64,000 nt of DNA, taken from positions 440,001 through 504,000 of the forward strand of contig NZ_RWJI01000001.1 of assembly GCF_003933235.1 (NCBI RefSeq), read 5' to 3'. Each line of letters starts with the position of its first letter. The first letter of the stretch is position 1. The translations under genes and the position numbers were made by a program. Below the pieces are notes generated by a model. That model saw only the letters and a program-made list of their open reading frames with translations, was not told the origin of the DNA and searched no databases. The DNA comes from Sphingorhabdus wooponensis. GTDB taxonomy: Bacteria > Pseudomonadota > Alphaproteobacteria > Sphingomonadales > Sphingomonadaceae. This document shows, one piece after another, positions 14,666 through 23,632 of this stretch.

Positions 14666-16033
14666 TTGGACAACATCATTGCGCGCCGTCCCGGCCCATC
14701 GGTGCAGGAGATATTGAATAAAGATACGAACGCCGCGCCGGACATCATGCGCGTGGAATCGCCTGCTGTTGGACAAAGCAGCGCAGATGTGTCGATTGAC
14801 CGGTATTTTTCCAAAGACTGGCATGATCGCGAAGTGGAACAGGTGTGGCGCAAGACCTGGCAACTTGCGTGCCGGTTGGAGCATATCCCCAATGTCGGTG
14901 ACCATGTCGTGTATGACATCGTCCATGATTCCTTGATTGTCGTGCGCACCGGCCCTGATGAGATTAAGGCCTATATCAACGCATGTCTGCATCGCGGCAC
15001 AATGCTGCGCACCGAAGGCGGATGTGTGAAGCAATTTCGTTGCCCATTCCATGGCTGGACGTGGAAGTTAGATGGCGCATTATCCGTCATTCCGGGGCAA
15101 TGGGATTTTCCCCATGTTGATAAGGATAAGATGAGCCTCCCCGAAGCACGGGTTGGTACGTGGGGCGGTTTTGTGTTCATTAATTTCGACGCCGATGCCG
15201 AGCCATTGGAAAGCTATCTCGAAAATCTGCCCGAACATTTCGCGCCCTTCAATCTGGAGGATCGCTACGTCGCGGCGCATGTCGCCAAGATTATGCCCTG
15301 TAACTGGAAACTGGCGATGGAGGCATTTGTCGAAGCCTATCATGTGCCCTTCGCGCATCCGCAAGTGCTAGGCTATTATGGCGACAGCAACACCCAATAT
15401 GATGTTTGGCCAGGCGTGCGTCATGTCAGCCGCATGATCAGCGTACAAGGCGTTGCCAGCCCGTCGAAGCCAGCGACGACGCCCGAACAGACCATAGAGG
15501 AAATGCGCCGCGACGTGCCCTTTTTCGCAGGCAAACCTATTGAGGTGCACGCAGGCGAAACCGCCCGCGGCAAGCTGGCCGAACGCGCGCGCGAAAAAAT
15601 TTCCCGCTCGATTGGTCGCGACATGTCCGCGCTATCGGATTCGGAATCACTCGATCTCATCGAATATATGCTGTTCCCCAATATGGTACCTTGGGGCGGG
15701 CAGGCGTTACCGATTACCTATCGTTTCCGCCCGAATGGCGATGATCCGGAAAGCTCGATCATGGAAATCATGTTCCTATTTTCCAAAGCGCCGGATGGTT
15801 CGCATCCGGAACCTGCAAAAATGACGATGCTAGGACCGGATCAAAAATGGGCCGACGCGCCGGAACTGGGATCAGCAGCGATGGTCGCGGATCAGGACAC
15901 CGATAATCTGATGCGTATTCAGCGCGGCCTGCGGGCGTCGAAAAAACCGGGCGTTACCCTCGCGCGATATCAGGAAAGCCGCATTCGCCATTACCATGAG
16001 ACGCTGGATCGTTATATGGATAAGGTGACGTAG
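14666..16033 (+). CDS. Rieske aromatic-ring-hydroxylating dioxygenase, alpha subunit
   Basis: A 455-residue oxygenase component. The [2Fe-2S] Rieske site is Cys107-x-His109 (NACLHRG) and Cys126-x2-His129 (CPFHGW). The catalytic domain has NWKLAMEAFVEAYHVPFAHP, giving the two His ligands of the mononuclear iron, with Glu in place of the more common bridging Asp. TTG 14666 is the likely start: GGGGAGAG lies five bases upstream, and an ATG at 14582 would overlap the divergent DUF3237 gene. No beta subunit, ferredoxin or reductase gene is adjacent, so it is probably an alpha-only enzyme served by electron carriers encoded elsewhere. Substrate unknown. Confidence 0.93.
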   Translation: MDNIIARRPGPSVQEILNKDTNAAPDIMRVESPAVGQSSADVSIDRYFSKDWHDREVEQVWRKTWQLACRLEHIPNVGDHVVYDIVHDSLIVVRTGPDEIKAYINACLHRGTMLRTEGGCVKQFRCPFHGWTWKLDGALSVIPGQWDFPHVDKDKMSLPEARVGTWGGFVFINFDADAEPLESYLENLPEHFAPFNLEDRYVAAHVAKIMPCNWKLAMEAFVEAYHVPFAHPQVLGYYGDSNTQYDVWPGVRHVSRMISVQGVASPSKPATTPEQTIEEMRRDVPFFAGKPIEVHAGETARGKLAERAREKISRSIGRDMSALSDSESLDLIEYMLFPNMVPWGGQALPITYRFRPNGDDPESSIMEIMFLFSKAPDGSHPEPAKMTMLGPDQKWADAPELGSAAMVADQDTDNLMRIQRGLRASKKPGVTLARYQESRIRHYHETLDRYMDKVT

Positions 16034-16088
16034 CGGATTTGAACACACAGGCATGTTCCGTTAGTGGCTGCGCCTTAAGGGAGCATTC

Positions 16089-17651
16089 ATGCCATTAGCA
16101 TTCACCATTTACGACTGGGGCATATTGTTGGCCTATGTCGCACTGCTGGCTTTCGCCGGCTATCAGGCGACACGGCGGACCAAAACGGCGGATGACTATT
16201 TCCTTGCCGGTCATCATGCACCGGTCTGGCTGGTGGCGGTGTCGGTTCTGTCAACGATGCAGTCTGCTGCAACATTTCTTGGCGCCCCCGATAACAGCTA
16301 TCGGGGGGATTACAGCTATCTCACTAGTAACTTTGCCGCGATCATCGCGGCCTTTGTTGTCGCCCGTTTCTTAATCCCCCGCTTCTACGCAATCGGCGCG
16401 ACCACAGTATATGAATTACTGGAAACCCGTTTCGATGCGACGGCACGCCGCGCTGCGGCGGCGATGTATCTTGTCGGCCGAATTTTAGCGAGCGGCGCTC
16501 GGCTTTATATTGCCGCTATTGCGGTTTCGATGATCATCTTCCTAGATGTCGCGCCGCAGCATATCCTTATCGCATCGGCGGTGCTTGTCGTCTTCGGTAT
16601 TGCCTTCACACTGTTTGGCGGACTGAACGCCGTTATCTGGAGCGATTTGGTGCAGGTCGTGCTCTACCTTGGCGGGGCTGTGCTGGTGCTCATCTTTTTG
16701 CTGGTGAAAATTCCCGCACCCGTTCCGGAAATCTGGGACGCGCTGCGTCATGCGCCGGGCGGAGTGGACAAGCTGCGGTTATTTGATTGGTCGCTCGACT
16801 TTACCAAGCCGTTTAGTATTTGGGCCATCCTGACCGGATTGGTTTTGCTCAATATCGGCAATGCGGGCCTTGATCAGGACACGACGCAGCGCTTCCTCGC
16901 ATGCGAAAACGCCCAATCGGGCAAACGCGCGCTATATGCGAGCATGTGGGGGGCCATCCCTGTGGTGGCTTTATTTATGGCGATAGGGTCGCTGCTCCAC
17001 ATTTTCTACAACCGCCCTGAGCTGATGGGCGTTAGCGTTGGCGCGACCAACGCGTTCGCAGGTGAAAAAATCACGGTCTTCATGTCTTTCATCCTGTCCG
17101 AAATCCCGCCTGGCCTGCGTGGCCTGGTCACCGTCGGCGTCATCGCAGCGGCGGCTATTAATTCGGGCCTCATCTCAATGTCAGCGGTGGTAGTGAACGA
17201 TTTTTACCGGCCTTGGCGGGAACGGCATGGCGCCCCATCCAGCGGGCAGCATTATGTCAACGCCGGACGTCTGGTAATGATATTGCTCGCGGTCGCGCTG
17301 TTTGCGATATCGATATTGTGTTACTATTGGCAGCATTATAGCGATACGCCATTGCTCGAATTTGTCCTTGGCGTCATGATCTTTGCTTATTCAGGCCTGC
17401 TGGGCGTCTATGGCACCGTGGTGTTTACGAAGCGTGGGGCAACATGGTCTGTGATTGCCGCTCTACTGGCGGGCTTTGTCACAATACTGATGCAACAGCA
17501 TTATGTGGTGGATAGTCTTGGTCTGCCAACGGCGTGGAAGGCGCTGGCCTTCCCATGGCAATTATGCATCGGAACTGCGGTCGCCTTTGGTGTGTGCTGC
17601 TTGGGTCGTAATATCAAGGATATATCAGATACTGGGCGCGTACTGGCCTAA
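16089..17651 (+). CDS. Sodium:solute symporter (SSS family)
   Basis: A 520-residue inner-membrane transporter with about 13 predicted transmembrane segments. The N-terminal part has the SSS signature RRTKTADDYFLAGHHAPVW and TMQSAATFLGAPD, and the middle has NIGNAGLDQDTTQRFLAC, which matches the family's fifth to sixth helix region. SSS proteins couple sodium entry to uptake of sugars, amino acids, organic acids or sialic acid. It follows the Rieske gene by 55 bases in the same direction, which suggests import of a related substrate. Its 3' end overlaps the convergent NamZ-like gene by 38 bases, so uptake of a cell-wall sugar is an alternative. Confidence 0.92.
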   Translation: MPLAFTIYDWGILLAYVALLAFAGYQATRRTKTADDYFLAGHHAPVWLVAVSVLSTMQSAATFLGAPDNSYRGDYSYLTSNFAAIIAAFVVARFLIPRFYAIGATTVYELLETRFDATARRAAAAMYLVGRILASGARLYIAAIAVSMIIFLDVAPQHILIASAVLVVFGIAFTLFGGLNAVIWSDLVQVVLYLGGAVLVLIFLLVKIPAPVPEIWDALRHAPGGVDKLRLFDWSLDFTKPFSIWAILTGLVLLNIGNAGLDQDTTQRFLACENAQSGKRALYASMWGAIPVVALFMAIGSLLHIFYNRPELMGVSVGATNAFAGEKITVFMSFILSEIPPGLRGLVTVGVIAAAAINSGLISMSAVVVNDFYRPWRERHGAPSSGQHYVNAGRLVMILLAVALFAISILCYYWQHYSDTPLLEFVLGVMIFAYSGLLGVYGTVVFTKRGATWSVIAALLAGFVTILMQQHYVVDSLGLPTAWKALAFPWQLCIGTAVAFGVCCLGRNIKDISDTGRVLA

Positions 17652-18879
17652 ATGCGTCAAGCCCATATTGCCATTGACTTTCGATATCGCTGACTGATTT
17701 TCCGTCCAAAATGCCTTTACGGACATTGTCGGTTCCGGCCAGTTGATCGAAAAAGTGCGGAGCGCCGGCACTGAATTCAAACATGTCTGGGTACAATTCA
17801 TGGACAGCCTTCACCAAAGCTATTCCGGTGCGGAACGGTTGGAATGTCGTTTTGTTGGTGGGGATGACCCATATACCATGACATTGCTGTCCGGCATATT
17901 TGGAAAAATTCGGTGTAAATGAAACAGGCTTAAATTCGACGCCTGGCAATCCCATCGCATTTAACCGTTCCGCCAGTACTGTGCCATCAATGAACGGCGC
18001 GCCTATATATTCGAAAGGTTTTTCGGTGCCCCGTCCTTCGGAGATGTTGGTGCCTTCGAACAACGCCGTGCCAGGATAAACGGCTGCGGTTTGAGGTGAG
18101 CGCATATTGGGAGAGGGCGGCACCCAAGGCAAATCCCAACCGAAATATGGCGCCAAGTTGCGATGCCAGCCGCGCATGGGAATGACACGAAGGCGCGTGC
18201 GCAGCTTATCCTCGCCGACAAACATCTGCGCAAGCTCGCCGAAGGTCATACCGTGCCGTACCGGCATGGCAAAGCTTCCTACAAAAGAGGCAAATGCGGG
18301 CTCGAGCACCGGTCCCTCGATCATCACTCCACCTATTGGATTGGGGCGATCCAGCACGATGACTTCGGCCCCCGATGTCTCCGCGGCGCGCAACATGTGC
18401 AAAAGTGTTGAGGAATATGTATAAAAACGCGTGCCGACGTCCTGCAGATCGACCAGCACAATATCAATGCCGTACATCATCTTTGCCGTCGGCATTTTGG
18501 TTTCACCGTAGAGGCTATGGACGGGTAAACCGGATTTGGAATCGATGTCCGAAGCCACTTTCTCCCCCGCTTGCGCCGCGCCGCGCACACCATGTTCCGG
18601 GCTAAAAAGTGCGACAAGATTAATGGCGGGATGCGCGCGCAGCAGATCAACATTGCGGACGCCTTTGCGATCAACACCTGTCTGGTTGGTCAACAATGCG
18701 ACCCGTTTCCCTTTGAACGACTCCAGTCGGTCGGACAGTAAAACTTCGATCCCAGGGGTGATATGCCGGATGGGAGCAGCGCGTGATTTGACGAGTTTGG
18801 GGGCTTTTGGCTGGAGCGGTTCAGCCGCAATGGCGGTGATTGGAAGCAGCGCAATAAAGAAGGCCAATAATAATCGCAT
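17614..18879 (-). CDS. NamZ-like exo-beta-N-acetylmuramidase (DUF1343)
   Basis: A 421-residue exported protein. Residues 1-19 form a signal peptide (MRLLLAFFIALLPITAIAA). The DUF1343 domain covers the rest: GIEVLLSD, GKRVALLTNQTGVDR (around residue 57), LFSPEHGVRG, VDLQDVGTRFYTYSSTL and the C-terminal NISEGRGTEKPFEYIGAPF. Bacillus subtilis NamZ, of the same family, removes terminal MurNAc residues from peptidoglycan fragments, so a role in wall turnover or recycling in the periplasm is likely. It overlaps the convergent symporter gene by 38 bp. It lies 93 bp from the rplA 3' end on the same strand, separated by the rplA terminator. Confidence 0.88.
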   Translation of the reverse strand: MRLLLAFFIALLPITAIAAEPLQPKAPKLVKSRAAPIRHITPGIEVLLSDRLESFKGKRVALLTNQTGVDRKGVRNVDLLRAHPAINLVALFSPEHGVRGAAQAGEKVASDIDSKSGLPVHSLYGETKMPTAKMMYGIDIVLVDLQDVGTRFYTYSSTLLHMLRAAETSGAEVIVLDRPNPIGGVMIEGPVLEPAFASFVGSFAMPVRHGMTFGELAQMFVGEDKLRTRLRVIPMRGWHRNLAPYFGWDLPWVPPSPNMRSPQTAAVYPGTALFEGTNISEGRGTEKPFEYIGAPFIDGTVLAERLNAMGLPGVEFKPVSFTPNFSKYAGQQCHGIWVIPTNKTTFQPFRTGIALVKAVHELYPDMFEFSAGAPHFFDQLAGTDNVRKGILDGKSVSDIESQWQYGLDAFRPVRAQYLIYP

Positions 18880-18916
18880 TATGAAAGGCTATTGAATAAC
18901 GGCATGCGCCGCAAAG

Positions 18917-18951
18917 AAAAAGGGCCGGAGGTTTCCCTCCAGCCCCTTTTT
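18917..18951 (-). terminator. Rho-independent terminator of rplKA
   Basis: On the minus strand a GGGGCTGGAGG/CCTCCGGCCC stem with a tetraloop and one mismatch runs into TTTTTCTTT, just past the rplA stop. It separates the ribosomal genes from the NamZ-like gene. Confidence 0.8.
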
Positions 18952-18972
18952 GTTTTGGTGTAACGCAGCGCG

Positions 18973-19668
18973 TTATGCGCCAGCGACGTCTGCCAGATCA
19001 ATCTTCAGGCCTGGGCCCATTGACGAGCTGATTGCAACGCGGCGGACATATTTGCCCTTTGAACCGCTTGGCTTGTTCTTGATGACAGCATCGACCAATG
19101 CGTCGAAATTCTTGCGCAGGTCGGAGTCGGTGAAGCTCTTCTTACCGATGCCGCTGTGGATGATGCCTTGCTTTTCAACGCGGAATTCAACCTGACCAGC
19201 CTTTGCCGCTTTAACGGCTTCGGCAACGTCCATGGTGACGGTTCCAAGCTTCGGGTTTGGCATCAGGCCCTTTGGACCCAAAGTCTTACCCAAGCGGCCA
19301 ACGATTCCCATCATATCCGGCGTTGCAATAACGCGATCATAATCGAGATTGCCAGCCAGCATATCTTCCATCAGGTCTTCTGCGCCGACTTTGTCAGCAC
19401 CAGCTGCAGTCGCTGCAGTCGCCTTGTCGCCACGTGCGAATACAGCAACCTTCATTTCCTTACCGGTACCAGCAGGAAGCGAAACCATGCCGCGCACCAT
19501 CTGGTCAGCATGACGTGGGTCAACGCCCAAGTTCATCGCAACTTCGATGGTTTCGTCAAATTTGGCGGTCGCCAATGCCTTGATGGTCTTCAGCGCTTCA
19601 TCCACGCTGTAGAGCTTGTCTGCATCGAGATGCGCGAGCAACTTTGCTTTTTTGGTTAGCTTGGCCAT
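18973..19668 (-). CDS. rplA: 50S ribosomal protein L1
   Basis: A 231-residue ribosomal protein that binds 23S rRNA at the L1 stalk. Clear signatures are [23 protein letters not shown], the central [19 protein letters not shown], and [19 protein letters not shown] near the C-terminus. It starts five bases after the rplK stop, so the two are co-translated. In E. coli L1 represses the rplKA transcript; whether it does so here is not shown. It ends at a clear terminator instead of continuing into rplJ. Confidence 0.98.
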   Translation of the reverse strand: MAKLTKKAKLLAHLDADKLYSVDEALKTIKALATAKFDETIEVAMNLGVDPRHADQMVRGMVSLPAGTGKEMKVAVFARGDKATAATAAGADKVGAEDLMEDMLAGNLDYDRVIATPDMMGIVGRLGKTLGPKGLMPNPKLGTVTMDVAEAVKAAKAGQVEFRVEKQGIIHSGIGKKSFTDSDLRKNFDALVDAVIKNKPSGSKGKYVRRVAISSSMGPGLKIDLADVAGA

Positions 19669-19672
19669 GTTC

Positions 19673-20104
19673 TCAACCCTCCACGACTTCTAGGCCCATG
19701 GCGGTAGCCGAGCCTGCGATGATTTTTACGGCCGCGTCCATGTCGTTCGCGTTGAGGTCGGCCATTTTGATGGTGGCGACTTCTTCCAATTGTGCACGGG
19801 TAATTTTACCAGCAGTCACCTTGCCTGGTTCTTTCGAACCGGACTTCAAACCCAAAACCTTCTTAATCAAGAAGGTCGCAGGCGGTGACTTCATCGCAAA
19901 GGTGAAGCTCTTGTCTGCAAAAACGGTGATCTTGGTTGGAATCGGCGTGCCTTTTTCCATGTCGGCGGTTGCCGCATTGAATTGCTTGCAGAATTCCATA
20001 ATGTTCACACCGCGCTGACCCAAAGCTGGGCCGATTGGCGGGGATGGTGTGGCAGAACCTGCAGGAACTTGCAGGCCAATATAGCCGTCAATTTTCTTTG
20101 CCAT
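19673..20104 (-). CDS. rplK: 50S ribosomal protein L11
   Basis: A 143-residue L11, part of the GTPase-associated centre. It begins [34 protein letters not shown], the canonical L11 N-terminus, with the rRNA-binding C-terminal domain containing [15 protein letters not shown] and [16 protein letters not shown] 20104 is preceded by AAAGGA at a good distance; the frame is open 14 codons further upstream but the extension is not L11-like. It lies 230 bp after nusG with a weak terminator between, so it may have its own promoter. Confidence 0.98.
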   Translation of the reverse strand: MAKKIDGYIGLQVPAGSATPSPPIGPALGQRGVNIMEFCKQFNAATADMEKGTPIPTKITVFADKSFTFAMKSPPATFLIKKVLGLKSGSKEPGKVTAGKITRAQLEEVATIKMADLNANDMDAAVKIIAGSATAMGLEVVEG

Positions 20105-20270
20105 ATATGGCGTCCTTTCATTCTTTCCCCAAAATTGCCGAGGCAAAAACGGGTCAAATTAAGCGGTCAAACAGTCGTATCCAAATCTCTTTGGCTACAA
20201 CCTCCCGCACGGGCTCTTCTGATTCTCATCAGCAGAGGGGGGCGAATAAGTGAAATGCGCCGGAAAAGCA

Positions 20271-20286
20271 AGCCGCGCCTGCGGCT
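20271..20286 (-). terminator. Possible intrinsic terminator after nusG
   Basis: A perfect AGCCGC-(4)-GCGGCT hairpin lies about 50 bases past the nusG stop, followed on the minus strand by TGCTTTT. The T tract is short, so it may attenuate rather than end the secE-nusG transcript before rplK. The rest of the 230-bp nusG-rplK gap holds no gene. Confidence 0.4.
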
Positions 20287-20334
20287 GTGCTGATTACCGA
20301 CATCTATCTCCACTCCCATGACGGGAACGGATTA

Positions 20335-20871
20335 TCACTTCATCAATTCAACTTCTTCGAAGTCCAACTCAACCGGCGTTGCACGGCCAAAGATGCTGAC
20401 CGATACCTTGACGCGGTTCTTGTCGAAGTCGAGTTCTTCGACCAAGCCGTTGAAGCTTGCAAATGGTCCGCCAAGTACCTTGACCTGATCACCAATCTCA
20501 TAGTCGACCGAAACGCGCTTCTTGGGGGCGGCTTCGAGTTCCTGCTTCGTGTTCAGGATGCGGGCGGCTTCGGCTTCTGTGATAGGCTGCGGCTTGTTGC
20601 CTGCGCCCAGAAAGCCAGTGACCTTTGGCGTGTTCTTGACCAAATGGTAGACATCATCGTTCATATTCAGCTTTGCCAGAACATAGCCGGGGAAAAATTT
20701 GCGTTCGGCCTTAATCTTCTTGCCGCGGCGCACTTCGGTAACCTGCTCGGTCGGAACCTCGACAGCCTCTACCAATTGCGAAAGGCCGATGCGCTCGGCT
20801 TCGGCCAAAATCTGGTCACGGACCTTATTTTCAAAGCCCGAATAAGCGTGAATGATGTACCAGCGTGCCAT
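20335..20871 (-). CDS. nusG: Transcription termination/antitermination protein NusG
   Basis: A 178-residue NusG. The NGN domain starts [17 protein letters not shown] and contains [21 protein letters not shown], the surface that binds RNA polymerase and Rho partners. The C-terminal KOW domain carries the typical [21 protein letters not shown]. It follows secE by 40 bases on the same strand, the standard pairing. It couples transcription with translation and modulates Rho. Confidence 0.98.
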   Translation of the reverse strand: MARWYIIHAYSGFENKVRDQILAEAERIGLSQLVEAVEVPTEQVTEVRRGKKIKAERKFFPGYVLAKLNMNDDVYHLVKNTPKVTGFLGAGNKPQPITEAEAARILNTKQELEAAPKKRVSVDYEIGDQVKVLGGPFASFNGLVEELDFDKNRVKVSVSIFGRATPVELDFEEVELMK

Positions 20872-20911
20872 AATATTATTACTTCCCCAAAACTCTCTGT
20901 AGGGTCTGCGC

Positions 20912-21112
20912 TTAGCCTTCGGCGAGCGCGAGCAGTCCCTTTACGATTGCGGCAAATACCGCGTCGACGCCTAAAAAGAAGATGGCAAGGATGATTGTCA
21001 TGATCAACACCATGATTGCGGTCTGCACGGTTTCCTGCCTTGTTGGCCATACTACCTTGCCGATTTCGGTCCGCACCTGACGGATGAATTCACCGGGGCT
21101 ATTTTTCGCCAT
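20912..21112 (-). CDS. secE: Preprotein translocase subunit SecE
   Basis: A 66-residue single-span SecE of the short type. The amphipathic cytoplasmic helix (GEFIRQVRTEIGKVVWPTRQETV) contains the conserved VxWPxxxE motif and is followed by one transmembrane helix of about 20 residues (IMVLIMTIILAIFFLGVDAV). SecE stabilises the SecYEG channel. AGGAAG lies seven bases before the ATG. In many proteobacteria tRNA-Trp lies directly upstream; here 3.4 kb with two other genes lie between. Confidence 0.96.
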   Translation of the reverse strand: MAKNSPGEFIRQVRTEIGKVVWPTRQETVQTAIMVLIMTIILAIFFLGVDAVFAAIVKGLLALAEG

Positions 21113-21582
21113 ATCGTTTCTTCCTATTCGATCCCGAGGATAGCCGCCAGCGCTCCGACCGGCGGGTCGAGAGCGATATAGGTTCCTATTTCGGAAAGAC
21201 TAGACCTTTAGCGATGGATTCGCTGCAACGCAAGATGCCAAACAAAACGGGGTAAGGGGGGCGTGGGTGTTGGAGGTTTTGTCAGCCTTGAAAGCGGCGA
21301 CATTTACCAAAGCCGCTGTCTGCTGATAGCCTGAGATATTTTAGAAGGTAGAGGCTAGGCGCGTTCTCTTTTAGGCACAAAGAGCCGTTGTTTTGCGCGC
21401 TGGTTTTGCGATGCCTCACGCGGCGGACGCGAGGCGGTATATACATATTGTTAAAGAGCGGGATCGGAGAGTCTCACCACCGATCCTACATCTCAAGAGA
21501 CAACATAGAATGACATATTAACAGGTTGCCAATGATGACGATATCTGAATAAAAAGACTGGGTAAGGGCCGGAGAACTTTAA
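21113..21582. other. 470-bp intergenic region between divergent secE and the DUF262 gene
   Basis: No credible gene. The first roughly 100 bases belong to the secE leader. Further right are small inverted repeats: GCCTC.CGCG/CGCG.AGGC near 21412-21434 and GGATCGG/CCGATCC near 21460-21486. AT content rises visibly towards the DUF262 gene. GGAG about ten bases before 21583 serves its start. I searched by eye for a duplicated tRNA-Trp 3' end and found none. Confidence 0.6.
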
Positions 21583-23394
21583 ATGCGCGAACCAAGAAAA
21601 TTTACGATCAAACAACTGCTCGTCGCTAACTCGAAATTTGTCATTCCAAAATATCAGCGAGGATATGACTGGAAGGGCGATGCTCAGGTAAAGGATCTTT
21701 TTTCCGACCTCATTTCTTGCTTGGAATCGCAATATAGTTCGAGCCTGTTTTTAGGCAGTATGATTTTCGATGTGTCGCGGGAAAAGGACCAATCTACTGT
21801 TGAAATCATCGATGGTCAGCAGCGTTTCACCACAATTATGATAACTCTTATCGCTGCACGAAATTACGCCCGGCATGTTCTTGGAAACGAAAAGCTGGCG
21901 TTGAAAGAGCAAGAGAACCTTCAAATTGAAGATCCTTACACTGATACGATATTTGACCGCTTTGATGCTTCGGAATCTATCCGCGAGGTATATCGGCATA
22001 TGAGCGATTACGAATGGCGAGGGGACAGTTTTCCTGACTTCGTGGTGATGCCTGATAAAACTAAGAAAGCTGTCAAAAGGCAAGCCAGCAGAGTAGAGCC
22101 GATATACAAATATGCGTTTCAGCAAATTTCAATGCATTGCGAAAAGGACCTCGGCGCATTTCAACGGTTCATGAAGCAGCTTTATCATGACACATACATC
22201 ATTCGGATTGATGTAGATGAGCAGTCGGAAGCATTTGAAATTTTTGAACGAACAAATGCTCGCGGCAAGCCACTAGAGGTCTCCGATCTTCTGAAAAACT
22301 ACCTCTTTTCCAAAGATAAAGAGCTATTAAGTCAGTCAATGGAGCAGGTTTGGGAATCGATTTCCGAAGATGCTGGCAACAATATTATTCGAGTATTAAA
22401 ATATTTTTGGATTTCACGGCGAGGGCATGTCGTAAACAGGGATCTTTACCGAAACCTTCGCACATATGCGTCTGAACGTGACGTCACCGATTTCGTTACC
22501 GAGCTACAAGAGTTTTCGTCATTTTTCCGAGCATTTTATGCGAACGAGCCATCTCAACTAGAGCATTGGCTGCACGGTCGGGGCGTTTCAAGCAACTCAA
22601 TGTATCTGAGAGAGATTACGCGGTCATGCAATGCGTTGAAAGCCTTCCGAGTTACGCAGGCTTTGCCAGTGTTGTTTTCAGTCATCGTCGCTTATCTGGC
22701 GCTTCCTGAAGAACAGCAAAAACCGAAAACACTGATAAATATTTTTCGATGTGTTGAATCGCATCACTACATCAACAATCGGATTTGTAACAGAATTGGT
22801 AATGAGGTCGAGAAGCTGTATGCCTCCTACAGCGATAGATTTTTTAACGGTGACAGTTTCTATTCGACTTGGCAGGCTTTTGAAAAAGACCTTCTTAGTA
22901 GAACTGCGGAACGGGATGAATTTGCTTCGCAATTTGGCTTCATCGCTTACTCCAATCCAAATGATCGTGTGACGATAAGATATACTTTTGATATGCTGTG
23001 TAACATTGGCATGAAGGAAGGTCAGAGAGTAAATTTAATTGATTATTATCAGCTAGAAAACGGCGTTGAAAGTGTGTTCAATATTGAACATTTTTATTCT
23101 CAATCCCTAGCGACAGAAGACGAAGACTTCGTGCACGAAATAGGAAATTTGCTCGTTGTACCGAAGCAGATCAACGGTATTCTTCAGAACGACGATTTTG
23201 CAACCAAGATCGCAAAGCTGCGTAATCCGGAGAATTACGTAAACAAGATAAATCACGTCCCTCCGTATGTTCAAAGCTTTGTGACGGAAGCCGAGCAACT
23301 GGACGAATGGAATGAGCAAGCAATCTCGGATCGCACGGATCGTTTGGCATCCCAAGCGTATCAAGCCGCTCGCTACGGATACGCTTATAAATAA
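21583..23394 (+). CDS. DUF262/DUF1524 protein, GmrSD-like candidate type IV restriction enzyme
   Basis: A 603-residue single-chain protein of the GmrSD/BrxU architecture. The N-terminal DUF262 domain shows IPKYQRGYDW (residues 21-30) and IDGQQRFTT (76-84), the conserved nucleotide-binding motifs. The C-terminal DUF1524 HNH-like domain shows NIEHFYSQ (500-507) and GNLLVVPKQIN (522-532), matching the usual EHxxPQ and GNLxLLxxxxN pattern. Characterised relatives are NTP-dependent nucleases that cut modified phage DNA; whether this one restricts modified DNA is inferred. The gene is clearly AT-richer than its surroundings, stands alone, and lies between secE and tRNA-Trp, all signs of horizontal gain. 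Confidence 0.85.
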   Translation: MREPRKFTIKQLLVANSKFVIPKYQRGYDWKGDAQVKDLFSDLISCLESQYSSSLFLGSMIFDVSREKDQSTVEIIDGQQRFTTIMITLIAARNYARHVLGNEKLALKEQENLQIEDPYTDTIFDRFDASESIREVYRHMSDYEWRGDSFPDFVVMPDKTKKAVKRQASRVEPIYKYAFQQISMHCEKDLGAFQRFMKQLYHDTYIIRIDVDEQSEAFEIFERTNARGKPLEVSDLLKNYLFSKDKELLSQSMEQVWESISEDAGNNIIRVLKYFWISRRGHVVNRDLYRNLRTYASERDVTDFVTELQEFSSFFRAFYANEPSQLEHWLHGRGVSSNSMYLREITRSCNALKAFRVTQALPVLFSVIVAYLALPEEQQKPKTLINIFRCVESHHYINNRICNRIGNEVEKLYASYSDRFFNGDSFYSTWQAFEKDLLSRTAERDEFASQFGFIAYSNPNDRVTIRYTFDMLCNIGMKEGQRVNLIDYYQLENGVESVFNIEHFYSQSLATEDEDFVHEIGNLLVVPKQINGILQNDDFATKIAKLRNPENYVNKINHVPPYVQSFVTEAEQLDEWNEQAISDRTDRLASQAYQAARYGYAYK

Positions 23395-23580
23395 CAAGCT
23401 TGGGTTGGGTCCTCTCACTTAAGCATCGGATTCACTTCAACTTCGGGGCATTGTCCTGTCGTATATGGGGGAACAGTTGCAGGCAACAATCAGGCACAAT
23501 CTGCGAGCCGAGTAGAGATGGTGAGGGTCACGGCTGGCGGTTAGTGCACTTTGCGGACGAGCGCTGCAGTTGGCTTGACG

Positions 23581-23608
23581 ATAGCCTGTGGTCGGCTATT
23601 TGCCTTTT
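23581..23608 (+). terminator. Possible terminator after the DUF262 gene
   Basis: ATAGCC-(7)-GGCTAT followed by TTGCCTTTT, about 190 bases past the DUF262 stop and just before the DUF808 start. The stem is short, so it is a weak terminator at best. The remaining bases 23395-23580 show no gene. Confidence 0.35.
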
Positions 23609-23632
23609 AGACAATTCAGAACAGGAATCTCC

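Noticed and set aside
21113-21582. Possible attachment site (duplicated tRNA-Trp end) near secE
   Set aside because: I looked for the tRNA 3' sequence (GGCAGGAGTTGG and variants) in this gap and did not find it.
23395-23632. Remnant of a second defence gene after the DUF262 gene
   Set aside because: The 238 bases hold only short open frames without a recognisable motif, and a weak hairpin.
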